From JASLCR01 sp036405515 (GTDB lineage: Bacteria; Patescibacteriota; Saccharimonadia; Saccharimonadales; Saccharimonadaceae): a DNA stretch of 10,082 nt. A program made the position numbers and the translations under genes. Under the pieces are notes generated by a model. That model ran no database searches, had not been told where the DNA came from, and saw only the letters and a list, made by a program, of their open reading frames with translations. Location: NCBI GenBank assembly GCA_036405515.1, contig DASWXM010000025.1, forward strand, positions 1 through 10,082. The letters run 5' to 3'. Positions within the stretch are counted from its first letter, which is position 1; the number at the start of each line of letters is the position of its first letter. Shown here in pieces: positions 1-5,740 of this stretch.

Positions 1-356
1 ACGACAATCAAAAAGCAAAACAATTTCTCAAAGACCAACAATTTATGGTACTCGCAGTTACGCTTAGTGACGGTACGCCATGGGCAACACCAGCGCGGAT
101 TCAGCGCTGGGAAGGTGATGTATTTGAGTGGGATTCTGTACTCGCGACCGAACACAGCAAGGCGATTGCGGCAAACCCAAAAATGGCGATAACTATTTTT
201 CAGAAGATGGAAAACTCACAGATTGGTATCTATGCGAAAGGTATTGGTGAGCTTGTGGAGGAAACCAAGCCTGGTTTTGGCCGCTATCGATTCACGGCCG
301 AGCAGTGTTGGCTCAATGACGAAACGTTTGTGAAGCGAAAAGTGAGCCTCACCTAA
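1..356 (+). CDS. PPOX-like flavin-binding split-barrel protein, 5' end off window
   Basis: The reading frame is open from the window's left edge (first full codon at position 3) to TAA at 354-356, so the N-terminus lies outside. The ATG at 45 is an internal Met: the residues before it (ending KQFLKDQQF) continue naturally into MVLAVTLSDGTPWATP. A helix ending in FL, then a strand with A-V-T-x-x-D-G-x-P-W-A-T-P, then a W/E-rich strand and 'SKAIAANPKMAITIF' match the split-barrel pattern of the pyridoxamine-5'-phosphate oxidase-like superfamily, whose members bind FMN, F420 or heme. The visible part is about 117 residues, close to a complete small family member. No substrate can be deduced; a PNPOx role is not supported because the family is broad. 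The stop shares its last base with the next start (TAATG), suggesting translational coupling. Family-level assignment is fairly good, function unknown. Confidence 0.7.
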   Translation, partial: DNQKAKQFLKDQQFMVLAVTLSDGTPWATPARIQRWEGDVFEWDSVLATEHSKAIAANPKMAITIFQKMENSQIGIYAKGIGELVEETKPGFGRYRFTAEQCWLNDETFVKRKVSLT

Positions 357-1252
357 TGGTTTGGCGGCGTTTTTTGCCACCGAAAAAGCAGTGGCGTGCA
401 AAAGGAAAACTAAGCGACCCGACTATGGGTGAGCCGATGAGTGTATATGCAGAAGCTCGGCTTCTCGCAGATGATTTGCTCAGACAAACGCGTAGTAAAA
501 AGCGCGATACGGTCTACAAGCAGGCTATCGATGCGATCAAACTTTTGAGAGTATTCAAGCAGCCAACCCCGGCACAGCTTTTAGCACTACTGATACTGCA
601 GACTCCGCAAGCTGCCAGGGCACAGGACGATATGGACAAGCATCGAGGAGGGTATAGCAATCGCCAAGCGCGCGTGTATGAGCTGATTGATTTTAACGAT
701 ACGTTTGTAGATCTTGTACTTTCTGTACCGGTCGAAGAACATCCGGTGCTTGCCGATCGGATATGGAATGAGCTTGCAAACTTCTGTGAAAAATATCATG
801 CGATGTCCTTTCGTGAGGAACAGTTTGACGCGATCGTGCATGGACTGAGCCGTGAAATCGCGGTATATCAGGGCGCGCGAGCTGAAGGCCTCCATGCTCG
901 TATGACCAGTCGTGTGCAGGATGCTCGTGGAATCGACATGGTTATCACTGATCCAACGACTAGACGGTCGATAGAAGTAGACTGCAAGACGCACTCATCG
1001 TTCCATTTTCGCTTGCTCCATCTTGAGCAAAAGCGGCGTATTGATGCAGAGTACCGCATGCGCTGTGAGCTGGCAGGATTTTGCCCGATCGTAGGAGGAC
1101 CGAAGTCGGAGCAGTCTCATACTATTTTGCTGCGTATTGCTACAGACGAGCTGGGTCCGATTCGTGACTTTGCCTTTGAAGATACTAGGCTACTCGGTGA
1201 GCGCCTGAGGGTGGCAATTGCCGAGCACGGCAAGATTATAGTAAATGGATAG
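356..1252 (+). CDS. Orphan protein with PD-(D/E)XK nuclease-like C-terminal half
   Basis: A 298-residue soluble protein that I do not recognise by name. Residues 1-60 are basic; 60-150 look helical. The C-terminal half shows, in order, a helix with E167 (GLSREIAVYQGA), a strand GIDMVI with D194, a strand IEVDCKT giving E207, D209 and K211, and a helix LEQKRRIDAEYR. Helix-Glu, strand-Asp, strand-(E/D)xK is the arrangement of the PD-(D/E)XK nuclease fold used by restriction enzymes, Holliday-junction resolvases and repair nucleases. The nuclease call is an inference from motif order and is unproven. The start overlaps the upstream TAA (TAATG). In-frame ATGs at 425 and 437 are alternatives, the latter giving MSVYAEARLLADD and removing a basic 27-residue leader. 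No good Shine-Dalgarno is seen at any of the three. The stop TAG at 1250-1252 lies directly before the next promoter. Confidence 0.75.
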   Translation: MVWRRFLPPKKQWRAKGKLSDPTMGEPMSVYAEARLLADDLLRQTRSKKRDTVYKQAIDAIKLLRVFKQPTPAQLLALLILQTPQAARAQDDMDKHRGGYSNRQARVYELIDFNDTFVDLVLSVPVEEHPVLADRIWNELANFCEKYHAMSFREEQFDAIVHGLSREIAVYQGARAEGLHARMTSRVQDARGIDMVITDPTTRRSIEVDCKTHSSFHFRLLHLEQKRRIDAEYRMRCELAGFCPIVGGPKSEQSHTILLRIATDELGPIRDFAFEDTRLLGERLRVAIAEHGKIIVNG

Positions 1253-1253
1253 A

Positions 1254-1282
1254 TTGACTAATTAACGTGAAAGTGGTAAAAT
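1254..1282 (+). promoter_or_regulatory. Sigma-70-type promoter for the membrane-anchored orphan
   Basis: A -35 box TTGACT (1254-1259) and a -10 box TAAAAT (1277-1282) are separated by exactly 17 bp. The -35 begins 2 nt after the stop of the previous gene. The -10 ends 7 nt before ATG 1290, so the expected transcript start falls at or next to the start codon, and no Shine-Dalgarno can fit. Inferred from consensus only. Confidence 0.75.
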
Positions 1283-1289
1283 AGAGCTT

Positions 1290-1913
1290 ATGAAAAATAG
1301 TGGATCAAGATTCTTTCCAATGTTTATTACTCTCGTGATTATTGTGCTGATAATCGTCGCTATTGTCGCTATAGGGCGTGCAATTTTTAGTGGTGGTACT
1401 GATGCGCCAACTGCTATGGAGACTGATCAAGGCAGGACCGAACTTTTAAAGACGAGCGATGATCATAGCGTTAGTCTGACAGTTCGTGGTCCGATTATTG
1501 CAGATGAAGACTTTAAATCGTATCGTATCGCAGTTGCTCCGGACAGTAGATCAATGAATGTTTATAAGGGCTATCTTGATGAGAACGAGCGCAGCAAGAA
1601 GCTCGACAATAATGCTGAGGCATATGAGCAATTTGTGTACGCGCTTGATAAAGCCAATATGATGAAGGGCACAGAGCCGAGTGATGAAGGATTTAACGAT
1701 CTTCGCGGTGTTTGTGCTACTGGTTACGTGTACGAATATGCTGTACTGGTTGATAATGAGCCGGTGAAGCATCTTTGGACTTCAACCTGCAGTGGCTCAA
1801 AAGGTACATTACAGGCTAGCGTTGACCAGCTTAACAGTCTTTTCATGAATCAGATTCCTAACTCTAATGAGCTGATTCCATTTAAATTATCCGGCCCACG
1901 ACTAAAGTTCTAA
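1290..1913 (+). CDS. Orphan protein with one N-terminal membrane anchor
   Basis: A 207-residue protein with a short basic N-terminus, then one long hydrophobic segment at about residues 9-33 (rich in I, V and L), followed by a soluble domain of about 170 residues. There is no lipobox Cys after the hydrophobic stretch, so it is probably an uncleaved signal anchor with the C-terminal domain outside the membrane. That domain has only two cysteines, C142 (RGVCATGY) and C167 (TSTCSGS), in the segment RGVCATGYVYEYAVLVDNEPVKHLW that reads as beta strands; they could form a disulfide. I recognise no family. It has its own promoter directly upstream and the transcript is predicted to be leaderless. 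The ATG at 1290 is chosen because it is placed correctly behind that promoter and gives a complete signal anchor. Confidence 0.75.
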   Translation: MKNSGSRFFPMFITLVIIVLIIVAIVAIGRAIFSGGTDAPTAMETDQGRTELLKTSDDHSVSLTVRGPIIADEDFKSYRIAVAPDSRSMNVYKGYLDENERSKKLDNNAEAYEQFVYALDKANMMKGTEPSDEGFNDLRGVCATGYVYEYAVLVDNEPVKHLWTSTCSGSKGTLQASVDQLNSLFMNQIPNSNELIPFKLSGPRLKF

Positions 1914-1925
1914 GCTTGTTTCCTT

Positions 1926-1934
1926 TGCTATACT
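1926..1934 (+). promoter_or_regulatory. Extended -10 promoter for HAD hydrolase and mutM
   Basis: TGC followed by TATACT (1929-1934) forms an extended -10 element. No convincing -35 box is seen 16-18 bp upstream, which is tolerated when TGn is present. The -10 ends 7 nt before ATG 1942, predicting a leaderless or nearly leaderless transcript that would run into mutM. Confidence 0.6.
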
Positions 1935-1941
1935 ACGTAGT

Positions 1942-2508
1942 ATGATAAAAGCGATTATCTTTGATTGTTTCGGTGTGTTGTATCGTGACAATATTTCAAT
2001 GTTGTATGACGCAGTGCCTCTCGAAAGTCGCCAAGCCTTACAGGATATTATTCATGCCACAGATTATGGCTTTATGTCACGAGAAGAATACTATCGAGAT
2101 GTTGCGGCGCTAGCAGGCAAGACACTTGATGAGATACGTGACCTTGAAAGTCGCCAACACTCGCGTGATGAGCGGATGATTGCGTATTCACAGACGTTTC
2201 GCCCCCAGTATAAGGTCGGGCTGCTGAGTAACATCGATAGTGATACGATACGCCGCCTATTTCCGAATTTCGAAGAACTTTTTGATGTATTTGTGGTGTC
2301 AGGTGACGAGGGGGTTACCAAGCCATCAGTAGAGATTTTTGAGATTGCCGCTATGAAACTTGGTCTCAAGCCTGAAGAGTGTGTGATGATCGATGACATT
2401 GCAAGAAATGTAGAAGGCGCGGAAATGGCTGGCATGCAAGCATTGCTATTTACGACACAGCGTCAACTCGCGCAGGACTTGCCAAGATTGTTGGAGCAGT
2501 ATGCCTGA
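1942..2508 (+). CDS. HAD superfamily hydrolase
   Basis: A 188-residue HAD-like hydrolase, most like subfamily IA. Motif I is IIFDCFGVLY with nucleophile D8. The position two residues later, usually the acid/base Asp, is F10. Motif II is GLLSN (S96), motif III K127 in GVTKPSVEIF, and motif IV the Asp pair D151-D152 in CVMIDD. A helical cap insert covers about residues 15-88. HAD enzymes of this type usually remove phosphate from small metabolites through an aspartyl-phosphate intermediate; the replaced second Asp makes normal phosphatase activity uncertain, and the substrate cannot be predicted. The gene ends with TGA at 2506-2508, inside the start of mutM (8-nt overlap), so the two are very likely co-transcribed. 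The start follows an extended -10 with no room for a Shine-Dalgarno. Confidence 0.9.
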   Translation: MIKAIIFDCFGVLYRDNISMLYDAVPLESRQALQDIIHATDYGFMSREEYYRDVAALAGKTLDEIRDLESRQHSRDERMIAYSQTFRPQYKVGLLSNIDSDTIRRLFPNFEELFDVFVVSGDEGVTKPSVEIFEIAAMKLGLKPEECVMIDDIARNVEGAEMAGMQALLFTTQRQLAQDLPRLLEQYA

Positions 2509-3376
2509 GCTTCCAGAAGTTGAAACCGTACGGCGTGGTCTGCATGAGTTGATTATCGGTCTCACTATCAAATCCGTCCGCGAGATCAATTCGCCTAAAA
2601 GTTTTCCAAATGCTAGTACTGATATCGAAGGATTCTTTATCGGTGCGAAAATCACTGACGTGCGCCGTCGTGCGAAAGTGCTACTGATTGATTTATCTAG
2701 CGGCTATACGCTTGTCGTCCATCTAAAGATGACTGGGCAGCTTGTTTTCCGTGCAAAAACTGTCGCTTTCGGTGCGGGCCATCCAACTGATAGTTTAGTT
2801 GGCGAACTACCAGATCGTAGTACGCGGGTTGTAATTGAATTTACTAATGGGTCACATCTCTATTTCAATGATCAGCGAAAATTCGGCTGGATGAAACTCT
2901 ACCCGACCGTTGAAGTGCCAAATATCGATTTCATGAAAAAGGTCGGTCCGGAGCCACTTGAAGATGAGTTTATAGCGAAAGATTTTATTCAGCGGATCCG
3001 TCGCCGAAACGGCACGACGATCAAAGCAGCGATTCTGGACCAAACGGTGCTGGCGGGAGTGGGGAATATCTATGCCGATGAGAGCCTGTGGGGTGCGAAA
3101 ATCCACCCGGCCACACGAGTGAGAGATGTTAGCGACACGCAGTTGACTGAACTGTTGAAAGAAATCAAATACGTCATGAATCTTGCGATAGAAAAAGGCG
3201 GCTCGACGGATAAAAACTATGTGAATGCCGAAGGCAAACGTGGTAGCTATATCGATTTTGCCAGAGTCTTCCGTCGCGAGGGTCAGGAATGCCCACGTCA
3301 TCCAGGTATCGTAATCGAGAAGATTCGTGTCGCCGGTCGTGGTACGCATATCTGTCAACACTGCCAGAGAAAGTAA
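2501..3376 (+). CDS. mutM: Formamidopyrimidine-DNA glycosylase / AP lyase
   Basis: A 291-residue base-excision-repair enzyme of the Fpg/Nei family, which removes 8-oxoguanine and formamidopyrimidines and then cuts the abasic site. The N-terminus MPELPEVETVRRGL carries the Schiff-base Pro2 and catalytic Glu3. K59 (RRAKVLL), the HLKMTGQL strand and the intercalation loop with R126 and F128 (DQRKFG) are present. The helix-two-turn-helix spans about 177-203 (AGVGNIYADESLWGAKIHP). The C-terminal zinc finger has R280 (GRGTH) and a final CQHC pair (C285, C288). Its first ligand pair is C264-P-R-H267, a CxxH instead of the usual CxxC. A GGAG Shine-Dalgarno at 2493-2496 lies 4 nt before the ATG, inside the end of the HAD gene. 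Length is slightly above the usual 270 or so. Confidence 0.96.
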   Translation: MPELPEVETVRRGLHELIIGLTIKSVREINSPKSFPNASTDIEGFFIGAKITDVRRRAKVLLIDLSSGYTLVVHLKMTGQLVFRAKTVAFGAGHPTDSLVGELPDRSTRVVIEFTNGSHLYFNDQRKFGWMKLYPTVEVPNIDFMKKVGPEPLEDEFIAKDFIQRIRRRNGTTIKAAILDQTVLAGVGNIYADESLWGAKIHPATRVRDVSDTQLTELLKEIKYVMNLAIEKGGSTDKNYVNAEGKRGSYIDFARVFRREGQECPRHPGIVIEKIRVAGRGTHICQHCQRK

Positions 3377-3387
3377 GATTGCCTTTG

Positions 3388-3416
3388 TTGACAAATACGC
3401 TATATTAGTGTATTAT
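3388..3416 (+). promoter_or_regulatory. Consensus promoter for the 3423 orphan
   Basis: TTGACA (3388-3393, perfect -35) and TATTAT (3411-3416) are 17 bp apart. The -35 starts 11 nt after the mutM stop. The -10 ends 6 nt before ATG 3423, so the RNA should begin at or beside the start codon. TATATT at 3401-3406 is too close to this -35 to be the -10. Confidence 0.78.
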
Positions 3417-3422
3417 AGAACC

Positions 3423-4148
3423 ATGAACAACGAACGGCCTGTATTATCTCCTGACAACTCTGGCTGGGAACAGCTTCAGGGAGCTATTGGAGAAAAGCCG
3501 GTCATTCTCGATGAGAACAGAGGATATATGCAGGATGGTCAAGCGACCCTGTATCTACCTACTGATGAGCAATTAGCCGCAACGTTACGAATCCCCGAGT
3601 ACGAGCAATCTCTGCTTACGAAAGAGCAGTACACTGAGTTTGATAATAATACGAATGAAGGGCGAAAGATCAGAGAGGTCTGGCATTATCTACAGATACT
3701 TGAGGCAGGTCTTCGGCAGAAGCGCGAATATACCGTCCCTGTGCCACTGAAAGGTCAGGCTAGACCTGAGGGGCTTGGTGAGTTGGGCGAACTCAGTCGC
3801 CTTAGTGAGTGGGCCGAAGCCAATAAGCTTGGTCTTGATTTTGATCTGCTTGAGGCTGACGATGTATCTACTGATGAGCTAGACCAGGTATTGGCGACGG
3901 TGAATAATACCCAAGAGACAATACTGTACCTGAGAGAGAAATTGATCAGACACCCAGAAATCCGTTTTCTCAGTGAGGTTACTGTCCTCAGGTCAGGGCG
4001 TAACGGCGAGCCAGACTATCCTGAGATGGGCTGGCAGGTATTCTCTATCCGTGGAGATGGCCGACTAGTCTTAATGTCCGCGGAGCGGAAACTTCGTAAG
4101 TTTGCTACGATTGACGAGCTCATATCGTGGCAAGGAATCGCTGAATAG
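3423..4148 (+). CDS. Orphan soluble protein with Trp-containing C-terminal segment
   Basis: The open frame extends up to 3327, but that upstream part overlaps mutM and carries the promoter. ATG 3423 sits 6 nt after the -10 and gives a 241-residue protein beginning MNNERPVLSPDNSGW. It is acidic, without signal peptide or membrane segment. Residues 80-100 and 155-178 look helical. A stretch at 120-150 is rich in Leu, Asp and Glu. The last 55 residues (from SEVTVLRSGRNGEPDYPEMG) read as short beta strands around W204, with a basic patch ERKLRKF and ending DELISWQ; this looks like a small separate beta domain. I do not recognise a family and assign no function. It lies between mutM and holA but has its own promoter. 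Confidence 0.75.
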   Translation: MNNERPVLSPDNSGWEQLQGAIGEKPVILDENRGYMQDGQATLYLPTDEQLAATLRIPEYEQSLLTKEQYTEFDNNTNEGRKIREVWHYLQILEAGLRQKREYTVPVPLKGQARPEGLGELGELSRLSEWAEANKLGLDFDLLEADDVSTDELDQVLATVNNTQETILYLREKLIRHPEIRFLSEVTVLRSGRNGEPDYPEMGWQVFSIRGDGRLVLMSAERKLRKFATIDELISWQGIAE

Positions 4149-4170
4149 ACTTGTCCCTAATGGAAATCCG

Positions 4171-4185
4171 TGCCTGTTAGAGGCA
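4171..4185 (+). other. Small hairpin between the 3423 orphan and holA
   Basis: TGCCT and AGGCA form a perfect 5-bp stem with loop GTTAG. No clear T-run follows (TCTGTACAATTTT only), so this is at best a weak terminator for the upstream gene. It is the only hairpin I see in this gap. Confidence 0.25.
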
Positions 4186-4207
4186 TCTGTACAATTTTCG
4201 TCTCGTG

Positions 4208-4213
4208 TACAAT
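4208..4213 (+). promoter_or_regulatory. -10 element for holA
   Basis: TACAAT ends 6 nt before the GTG at 4220, the same spacing as at the other predicted leaderless genes. There is no good -35 and no TGn extension. The 8-mer TGTACAAT occurs twice, at 4188-4195 and 4206-4213, 18 bp apart, so a second -10 or a regulator site is possible. Confidence 0.5.
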
Positions 4214-4219
4214 AGGGAA

Positions 4220-5134
4220 GTGATCTATTTCTTATCGGGAGAAAACTGGTACGGGCGTGCCCTAGTTCTGAAAGCTTTGTTGAAAAAAGTTGGTGTTGAG
4301 ACGATTGAACGTCCGGATACTTCTAAAATGGAAGTATCTGAACTATACGATATGCTGCAGGCACAGTCGTTATTTTCCGAGAAACGCTGTATTGTACTTT
4401 CGGGCCTCTCCGATAATAAGCTGGTCTGGGAAGCAATGGGGAATATCGCCGGTACTGTATCGTCTGATATTACGCTCATTATTGTTGAAGACAAGCCAGA
4501 TAAGCGAACCAAGACGTATAAGACACTTCAAAAGTATGCTGAAACAGAAGAGTTTCCGCTCTGGACTCCACGTGATACGCCCAAAGCAACGGAATGGCTT
4601 ATTGCCGCTGCGAAGGCGCAAGATGTGCCACTTAAAACTCGGGATGCGAAGCAAGTGATTGAGCTAGTCGGAGTTGATCAGGCTCGATTGGCAAAGGCTC
4701 TTGAAAAGCTGCGGCTTGTGAGCGAACTTACACCGGAGGCTATTGCCGCCAGTATTGATCGTGAGCCAAGTGACAATGTATTTTCTCTCCTGGAGACAGC
4801 CCTTAAGGGAGATGTTGTATCTGTGCAGGCATCGTTGGTGACCCTTCGCCAGACCGAGGATGCCTATCGTGTCTTTGGATTGCTTTCATCGCAGTTATTG
4901 CAGCTGGCTGCGCTTGCATATCAAAAAGAGGTATCTCCGGGCGAAGTAGCAAAGCAGATTGGCGCTCCGCCGTTCGTACTGACAAAGCTTCGGCCATTTG
5001 CACAGCGACTTTCGGAGCATGAAATGACGGCCATGCTCGAGCTAGCCGCAGGCACAGATATGAAAATGAAATCAGTCGCTATTGACCCTTGGCTATTGGT
5101 CGAGGAACTATTAATAAAAATCACCCGCAGATAA
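4220..5134 (+). CDS. holA: DNA polymerase III subunit delta
   Basis: The delta subunit of the clamp loader, which opens the beta sliding clamp and loads it on primed DNA. From GTG 4220 the protein is 304 residues, beginning MIYFLSGENWYGRALVLKAL, matching the usual delta start (short strand, then a degenerate P-loop-like turn). A second strand/helix set follows (LQAQSLFSEKRCIVLSGL and ITLIIVEDKPDKRTKTYK), then a helical middle domain (REPSDNVFSLLETALKGD) and the C-terminal collar helices (VFGLLSSQLLQLAALAYQ; WLLVEELLIKI). Family members are usually 320-345 residues, so this one is a little short. A GTG at 4205 would add five residues but lies upstream of the -10 (TACAAT), so 4220 is preferred. 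The last codons and the stop lie within the rpsT terminator hairpin. Confidence 0.88.
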   Translation: MIYFLSGENWYGRALVLKALLKKVGVETIERPDTSKMEVSELYDMLQAQSLFSEKRCIVLSGLSDNKLVWEAMGNIAGTVSSDITLIIVEDKPDKRTKTYKTLQKYAETEEFPLWTPRDTPKATEWLIAAAKAQDVPLKTRDAKQVIELVGVDQARLAKALEKLRLVSELTPEAIAASIDREPSDNVFSLLETALKGDVVSVQASLVTLRQTEDAYRVFGLLSSQLLQLAALAYQKEVSPGEVAKQIGAPPFVLTKLRPFAQRLSEHEMTAMLELAAGTDMKMKSVAIDPWLLVEELLIKITRR

Positions 5135-5146
5135 TCTGCGGGTGAT
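5113..5146 (-). terminator. Rho-independent terminator of rpsT
   Basis: A perfect 12-bp stem (5120-5131 with 5135-5146, G+C-rich core CACCCGCAG) and a 3-nt loop TAA. On the minus strand it is followed by TTTTTATT (complement of 5113-5119 and onward), the expected U-tract. On the plus strand no T-run follows, so it serves the minus-strand rpsT. The loop is the holA stop codon. Confidence 0.88.
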
Positions 5147-5151
5147 CGCTG

Positions 5152-5171
5152 AGGTAGTCGGCTGACTACTT
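5152..5171 (-). other. Second hairpin at the rpsT stop codon
   Basis: GTAGTC (5154-5159) pairs with GACTAC (5164-5169) around a 4-nt loop, and the stem can extend to eight pairs with one G·T. It contains the rpsT stop (TAG, complement of 5166-5168) and lies just ahead of the main terminator in transcription order. It may help 3'-end stability or termination; no U-tract of its own. Confidence 0.4.
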
Positions 5172-5546
5172 CTTGGCTGCAGGTTTCTTTGCAGCTGGTT
5201 TTTTCGCTGCTGGCTTCTTTGCAGCCGCAGGCTTTTTAGCTGCCGGGGCCTTTTTAGTTGCAGCTGGTTTAGCCGGTGTCTTTTTGGCCACTGGAGCAAG
5301 CTTTACACCAGCATCTTTTGCCACCTTAGCAAAGCTAGCCTTGCGGCGAGCAACGGTATTCTTTGGGATAAGGTTCTTCTTGAGCGCTTTATCAAGCTCT
5401 GAGTGCACCTTGCTAAGACCTTCACTAGTTGGTTTTGCAAGAAATGCTTTTGTTGCGGCCTTGATAGCACGCTTAGTGGCGACGTTGCGCTCGCGAGCTG
5501 CATTAGCTTGCTTGACACGCTTAATTGCTGATTTGATGATTGGCAC
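5166..5546 (-). CDS. rpsT: 30S ribosomal protein S20 with Lys/Ala/Pro-rich tail
   Basis: S20 is a primary 16S rRNA-binding protein of the small subunit. The first 85 or so residues match the family: start MPIIKSAIKRVKQANAARER, internal ATKRAIKAATKAF, and the signature KNLIPKNTVARRKASFAK. Bacterial S20 is normally about 85-90 residues. Here residues 86-126 add a tail built from K, A, P and T, with the unit KKPAA repeated near the end. The start codon is GTG (complement of 5544-5546), supported by a Shine-Dalgarno AAAGGA (complement of 5554-5559) 7 nt upstream. A strong promoter lies about 50 nt upstream and a strong terminator follows. The gene is convergent with holA and divergent from the DHH-like gene. 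Confidence 0.95.
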   Translation of the reverse strand: MPIIKSAIKRVKQANAARERNVATKRAIKAATKAFLAKPTSEGLSKVHSELDKALKKNLIPKNTVARRKASFAKVAKDAGVKLAPVAKKTPAKPAATKKAPAAKKPAAAKKPAAKKPAAKKPAAKK

Positions 5547-5594
5547 TGATAGTTCCTTTATCTCTTAACGATTTATATTTACAATCAAGGGTGA

Positions 5595-5623
5595 ATTATA
5601 GGGGAAAAAGGGAGAATTGTAAA
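5595..5623 (-). promoter_or_regulatory. Strong promoter of rpsT
   Basis: On the minus strand TTTACA (complement of 5618-5623) and a perfect TATAAT (complement of 5595-5600) are 17 bp apart. The transcript should start near 5588, giving a leader of about 40 nt that includes the Shine-Dalgarno. In E. coli rpsT is regulated by its own product at the translational level; this leader is long enough to carry such control but I see no clear structure in it. Confidence 0.85.
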
Positions 5624-5668
5624 GACGTCAGTGGCATTACCCCTGTTTGATAGGTGATTGCAAAATAG

Positions 5669-5698
5669 TTGACGTACTAAAAAAGCTTGTGCTACAAT
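5669..5698 (+). promoter_or_regulatory. Promoter of the DHH-like gene
   Basis: TTGACG (5669-5674) and TACAAT (5693-5698), 18 bp apart, with TGC directly before the -10 (extended -10). The predicted start near 5705 leaves a leader of about 36 nt containing AGGA at 5727-5730, 10 nt before ATG 5741. It is divergent from the rpsT promoter within the 194-bp gap 5547-5740, where I see no other feature. Confidence 0.75.
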
Positions 5699-5740
5699 CA
5701 AACCAAACTATCTCAAATATAAACACAGGAAACCTCAAAA

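Noticed and set aside
2506..2508. Recoded UGA (as glycine, as in Gracilibacteria and Absconditabacteria)
   Set aside because: The HAD protein ends naturally at this TGA, mutM starts across it, and no gene here needs an in-frame UGA to be complete.
2852..3394. Minus-strand frame of 180 residues opposite mutM
   Set aside because: mutM has clear motifs on the other strand through this whole region; this frame has none.
3327..3422. Upstream extension of the 3423 orphan
   Set aside because: It would overlap the mutM zinc-finger codons and contain the TTGACA/TATTAT promoter; ATG 3423 is better placed.
4205..4219. GTG start for holA five codons upstream
   Set aside because: It overlaps the -10 hexamer and so would not be transcribed from that promoter; GTG 4220 fits the family start.
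5173..5568. Plus-strand frame of 131 residues rich in Ala, Gly and Phe opposite rpsT
   Set aside because: It is the reverse complement of the Lys/Ala tail of S20; the S20 family match, promoter, Shine-Dalgarno and terminator are all on the minus strand.
5547..5740. Possible small RNA or riboswitch in the rpsT/DHH gap
   Set aside because: The gap is explained by two divergent promoters and their leaders; I see no strong hairpin or known aptamer pattern.
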